Positions 61,585 through 64,000 of a stretch of 64,000 nucleotides of DNA are shown in pieces. The notes below the pieces were generated by a model, which did not search any database, was not told where the DNA came from, and saw only the letters and a list, made by a program, of their open reading frames with translations. The DNA is from Flavobacterium terrisoli. GTDB taxonomy: Bacteria; Bacteroidota; Bacteroidia; Flavobacteriales; Flavobacteriaceae. Within the stretch, counting starts at the first letter, position 1. Every line of letters begins with the position of its first letter. The stretch is taken from positions 372,001-436,000 of the forward strand of contig NZ_JARGNA010000001.1 of assembly GCF_030167905.1 (NCBI RefSeq), written 5' to 3'. Both the position numbers and the translations under genes were made by a program.

Positions 61585-63241
61585 AAGTTATGTTCTGGCT
61601 ATTTTTTTTCAAAAAATGCTTTAAAAGGAATTCGGTAGAACTATCGTGATTTTTAACAGTACCCGAATAAATCTCTTCTAAAATCGAGTTGGCCAACTGT
61701 TTTCCAAGCTCAACGCCCCATTGGTCATAACTGAAAATATTCCAGAGAATGCCCTGGACAAAGATTTTGTGTTCGTATAAAGCGACTAAAGAGCCCAATG
61801 ATTTTGGCGTTAATTCATCAATTAAAAGGGTATTGGTCGGCTTGTTTCCGGTGAAAACTTTGAATGGTAAAAGATAAGCGGCTTTTTCTCCGGTTATGTT
61901 TTGCTTTTCAAATTCGGCGTTGACCTGCGCCTCGGTTTTGCCGTTGAGCAAGGCTTCCGTTTGTGCAAAAAAGTTCGACATCAACTTATCATGATGGTCA
62001 TCATTACCATATAAAGGCTTTACATAACCTATAAAATCAGTCGGAATCAATTTGGTTCCCTGATGAATCAATTGGAAAAAAGCATGCTGTGAATTGGTTC
62101 CCGGTTCGCCCCAGATGATAGTCCCGGTTTGATAATTTACGGGTTTTCCATCGCGTCCCACACTTTTCCCATTGCTTTCCATAATGCCTTGTTGCAGGTA
62201 TGGCGCCAACTTTTGTAGGTATTGTGTATAGGGAATCAAAGCTTCGCTTTCGGCACCAAAAAAGTTGTTGTACCAAATGCTCAGCAAGGCTAAAACTACC
62301 GGAATATTTTTGTCAAAAGATTCGTTTTTGAAATGCTCGTCCATTTCATTTGCGCCTTTTAATAAATCGTCAAAATGATCAAAACCTACAGCCAAACTAA
62401 TGGATAAACCAACGGCACTCCAAAGCGAAAAGCGGCCGCCAACCCAATCCCACATTGGAAAAATATTGTCGGGATTGATACCAAATTCGGTTACTTTCTG
62501 AATATTAGTTGAAACCGCAACAAAATGTTTGGCAACATCTTCCTGTGTCGCCGATGTCAAAAACCAAGCACGAATCGTTTCCGCATTGGAAAGCGTTTCT
62601 TGTGTAGTAAAGGTCTTAGAAGCAATGAGAAAAAGCGTTGTTTCAGGGTTTAGTTTTTTGATGACTTCGTTGACATGATCGCCATCGACATTGGATACAA
62701 AATGAACAGTCAATTGGTTTTTGTAAAACTGTAAAGCCTCAACCACCATCGCCGGACCGAGGTCTGAACCACCAATTCCGATGTTTACCACATCAGTAAA
62801 AACTTTGCCGGTGAAACCTTTTCTTTGTCCCGAAATGACTTCGTTAGAGAAGGCTTTGATTTTGTCCTTTACCGCATAAATCTCCGGCATTACATTTTGG
62901 CCATCCACTAAAACATTAGCAGATTCCGGTGAACGCAGGGCGGTATGTAAAACGGCTCTGTTTTCGGTTTGATTGATGGCTTCGCCATTGAAATATTGTT
63001 TGATTGCTTCTGCTAATTTGGCTTCTTTGGCCAAATCCTGAAGTAAATTTAAAGTATCCTGATTGATGATATTTTTAGAAAAATCGACTAAAAAATTATT
63101 CCATTGAATATGAAATTTTTCAGCTCTTGTAGTATCATTGGCAAACATTTCCTTCATGGAAACGTTTTTCATCTGAGCGTAATGTTGGTTCAGTTTTTCC
63201 CAAGCGTTAGTGCTTGTTGGATTTATTTGTGCTAATGCCAT
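61583..63241 (-). CDS. pgi: Glucose-6-phosphate isomerase
   Basis: A 552-aa enzyme that interconverts glucose-6-phosphate and fructose-6-phosphate. I chose ATG 63239-63241 ([17 protein letters not shown]). Signatures are [47 protein letters not shown] and [19 protein letters not shown]. Full length; its terminator starts in the stop codon. Confidence 0.97.
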   Translation of the reverse strand: MALAQINPTSTNAWEKLNQHYAQMKNVSMKEMFANDTTRAEKFHIQWNNFLVDFSKNIINQDTLNLLQDLAKEAKLAEAIKQYFNGEAINQTENRAVLHTALRSPESANVLVDGQNVMPEIYAVKDKIKAFSNEVISGQRKGFTGKVFTDVVNIGIGGSDLGPAMVVEALQFYKNQLTVHFVSNVDGDHVNEVIKKLNPETTLFLIASKTFTTQETLSNAETIRAWFLTSATQEDVAKHFVAVSTNIQKVTEFGINPDNIFPMWDWVGGRFSLWSAVGLSISLAVGFDHFDDLLKGANEMDEHFKNESFDKNIPVVLALLSIWYNNFFGAESEALIPYTQYLQKLAPYLQQGIMESNGKSVGRDGKPVNYQTGTIIWGEPGTNSQHAFFQLIHQGTKLIPTDFIGYVKPLYGNDDHHDKLMSNFFAQTEALLNGKTEAQVNAEFEKQNITGEKAAYLLPFKVFTGNKPTNTLLIDELTPKSLGSLVALYEHKIFVQGILWNIFSYDQWGVELGKQLANSILEEIYSGTVKNHDSSTEFLLKHFLKKNSQNIT

Positions 63242-63335
63242 TCTTTTACATTTGAGCAACAAATTTACAACTATTGGTTGGGAAAAAAAGCGGAATATTT
63301 TACGCTAACGTTGTAGTAGTGAAATATTTTTGAAA

Positions 63336-64000
63336 TTACTTTCTAAACTTTAAAGAAGCGGTACTGTCCAACACTTTTTTAAGCGGTGTAATGACTTCGA
63401 GAAAGCGTTTTCTATACTTGGCATCCATAGGAGTGGAAGTAGGCAGTTTTAAACGCAATGCATCAACCTGTACACCATTTTTCCAGAAACGATAGCAAAC
63501 GTGTGGTCCGGTGGCTAAACCGGTACTGCCGACTTTCCCGATGACTTGTCCCTGGGTAACTCTTTGACCGCGTTTGACCAAAATTCGGGACATATGTAAA
63601 TATTGGGTAGAGTAGGTTCTGTCGTGTTTTACTTTGACAAAGTTTCCGTTTCCGGCAGTATAACCAGCCTGTTCCACAACGCCGGCAGCCGTTGACATGA
63701 TTGGTGTTCCGGTTGGCGCGGCATAATCGGTACCGTTGTGTGCTTTCCATCTTTTTTGTACCGGATGGAATCTGTTTTTGGTATATCTTGAAGTGATATT
63801 GATGAATTTTAATGGTGCTTTCAGGAAGAAGTTTTTCAGTGTTTTTCCTTCTTCATCATAGTATTGCAGTGTTTTCGAATTCTCGTTAGGAGAGAAAGGG
63901 AAGGCATAGATTTTTTTGCCTTTGTATTCAAAAAAACAGGCTTTTAAACTGTCAACACCATCATAAATGGTGTCGTTGATATAACGTTCGGTAAAAGTCA
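63336..64000 (-). CDS. M23 family metallopeptidase, partial
   Basis: The C-terminal ~220 residues of a LytM/M23-type cell-wall endopeptidase; the gene continues beyond the right edge. Visible motifs are KRWKAHNGTDYAAPTGTPI (zinc His and Asp), STAAGVVEQAGYTAGNGNFV and YLHMSRILVKRGQRVTQGQV. The last metal motif reads GPHVCYRFWKNG, where most M23 enzymes have HxH. The N-terminal part in view (TLKNFFLKAPLKFINITSRY) is the usual linker to the domain. Likely periplasmic and acting on peptidoglycan cross-links. Confidence 0.88.
   Translation of the reverse strand, partial: TFTERYINDTIYDGVDSLKACFFEYKGKKIYAFPFSPNENSKTLQYYDEEGKTLKNFFLKAPLKFINITSRYTKNRFHPVQKRWKAHNGTDYAAPTGTPIMSTAAGVVEQAGYTAGNGNFVKVKHDRTYSTQYLHMSRILVKRGQRVTQGQVIGKVGSTGLATGPHVCYRFWKNGVQVDALRLKLPTSTPMDAKYRKRFLEVITPLKKVLDSTASLKFRK

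Noticed and set aside
1..64000. tRNA or rRNA genes
   Set aside because: No T-loop/acceptor pattern or rRNA core sequence was seen in any gene-free stretch; this was by eye, not with tRNAscan-SE.

Overview
The window looks like a Flavobacterium-type chromosome (Bacteroidota, Flavobacteriaceae). The evidence is its AT-rich sequence, lipoproteins and TPR histidine kinases of Bacteroidota type, a B-type succinate dehydrogenase operon, an IPExxxVDY-family protein, an OmpA protein with TSP3 repeats, and several promoters of the TTG / TAnnTTTG (-33/-7) form specific to this phylum.

Positions 1-10,740 are accessory. Two tandem paralogous ~130-aa proteins of unknown family and a degenerate nucleotidyltransferase/HEPN-like protein come first. 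They are followed by a lipoprotein toxin with an AHH nuclease end and its probable immunity gene. Next is a ~200-bp array of GC-rich imperfect repeats, and then a 1372-aa NACHT/STAND NTPase with a restriction-endonuclease-like N-terminus, a likely phage-defence effector. A 276-aa possible toxin-fold protein and an XRE regulator close this part.

Positions 10,957-19,024 hold a signalling block on the minus strand: a LytTR response regulator whose phospho-acceptor position reads Glu, a LuxR-type response regulator, and three tandem paralogous lipobox-TPR-transmembrane-HisKA_3 histidine kinases.

Positions 19,340-48,264 are mostly housekeeping and cell-surface genes: glyS, comF, an Ig-like lipoprotein, an EEP-GH92-nitrilase operon, sdhCAB, ChaN with a lipoprotein, a Crp-like regulator, pepP, an alpha/beta hydrolase, addB, ompA, kbl, addA, a GNAT, an MFS transporter and sodA. 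Between sodA and purF (48,265-48,874) are three tandem copies of what looks like a small RNA gene on the minus strand. Each copy has its own TAnnTTTG box, a conserved hairpin and a terminator. I consider this the most interesting part of the window.

Positions 48,875-64,000 are core genes: purF, a PfkB kinase, rnhA, purN, acpP-fabF-rnc, an IPExxxVDY protein with pyk, a Bax-inhibitor-1 protein, dinB, a CYTH protein, rlpA, a membrane protein, pgi and a partial M23 peptidase. I saw no rRNA, tRNA, CRISPR array or intact insertion sequence.
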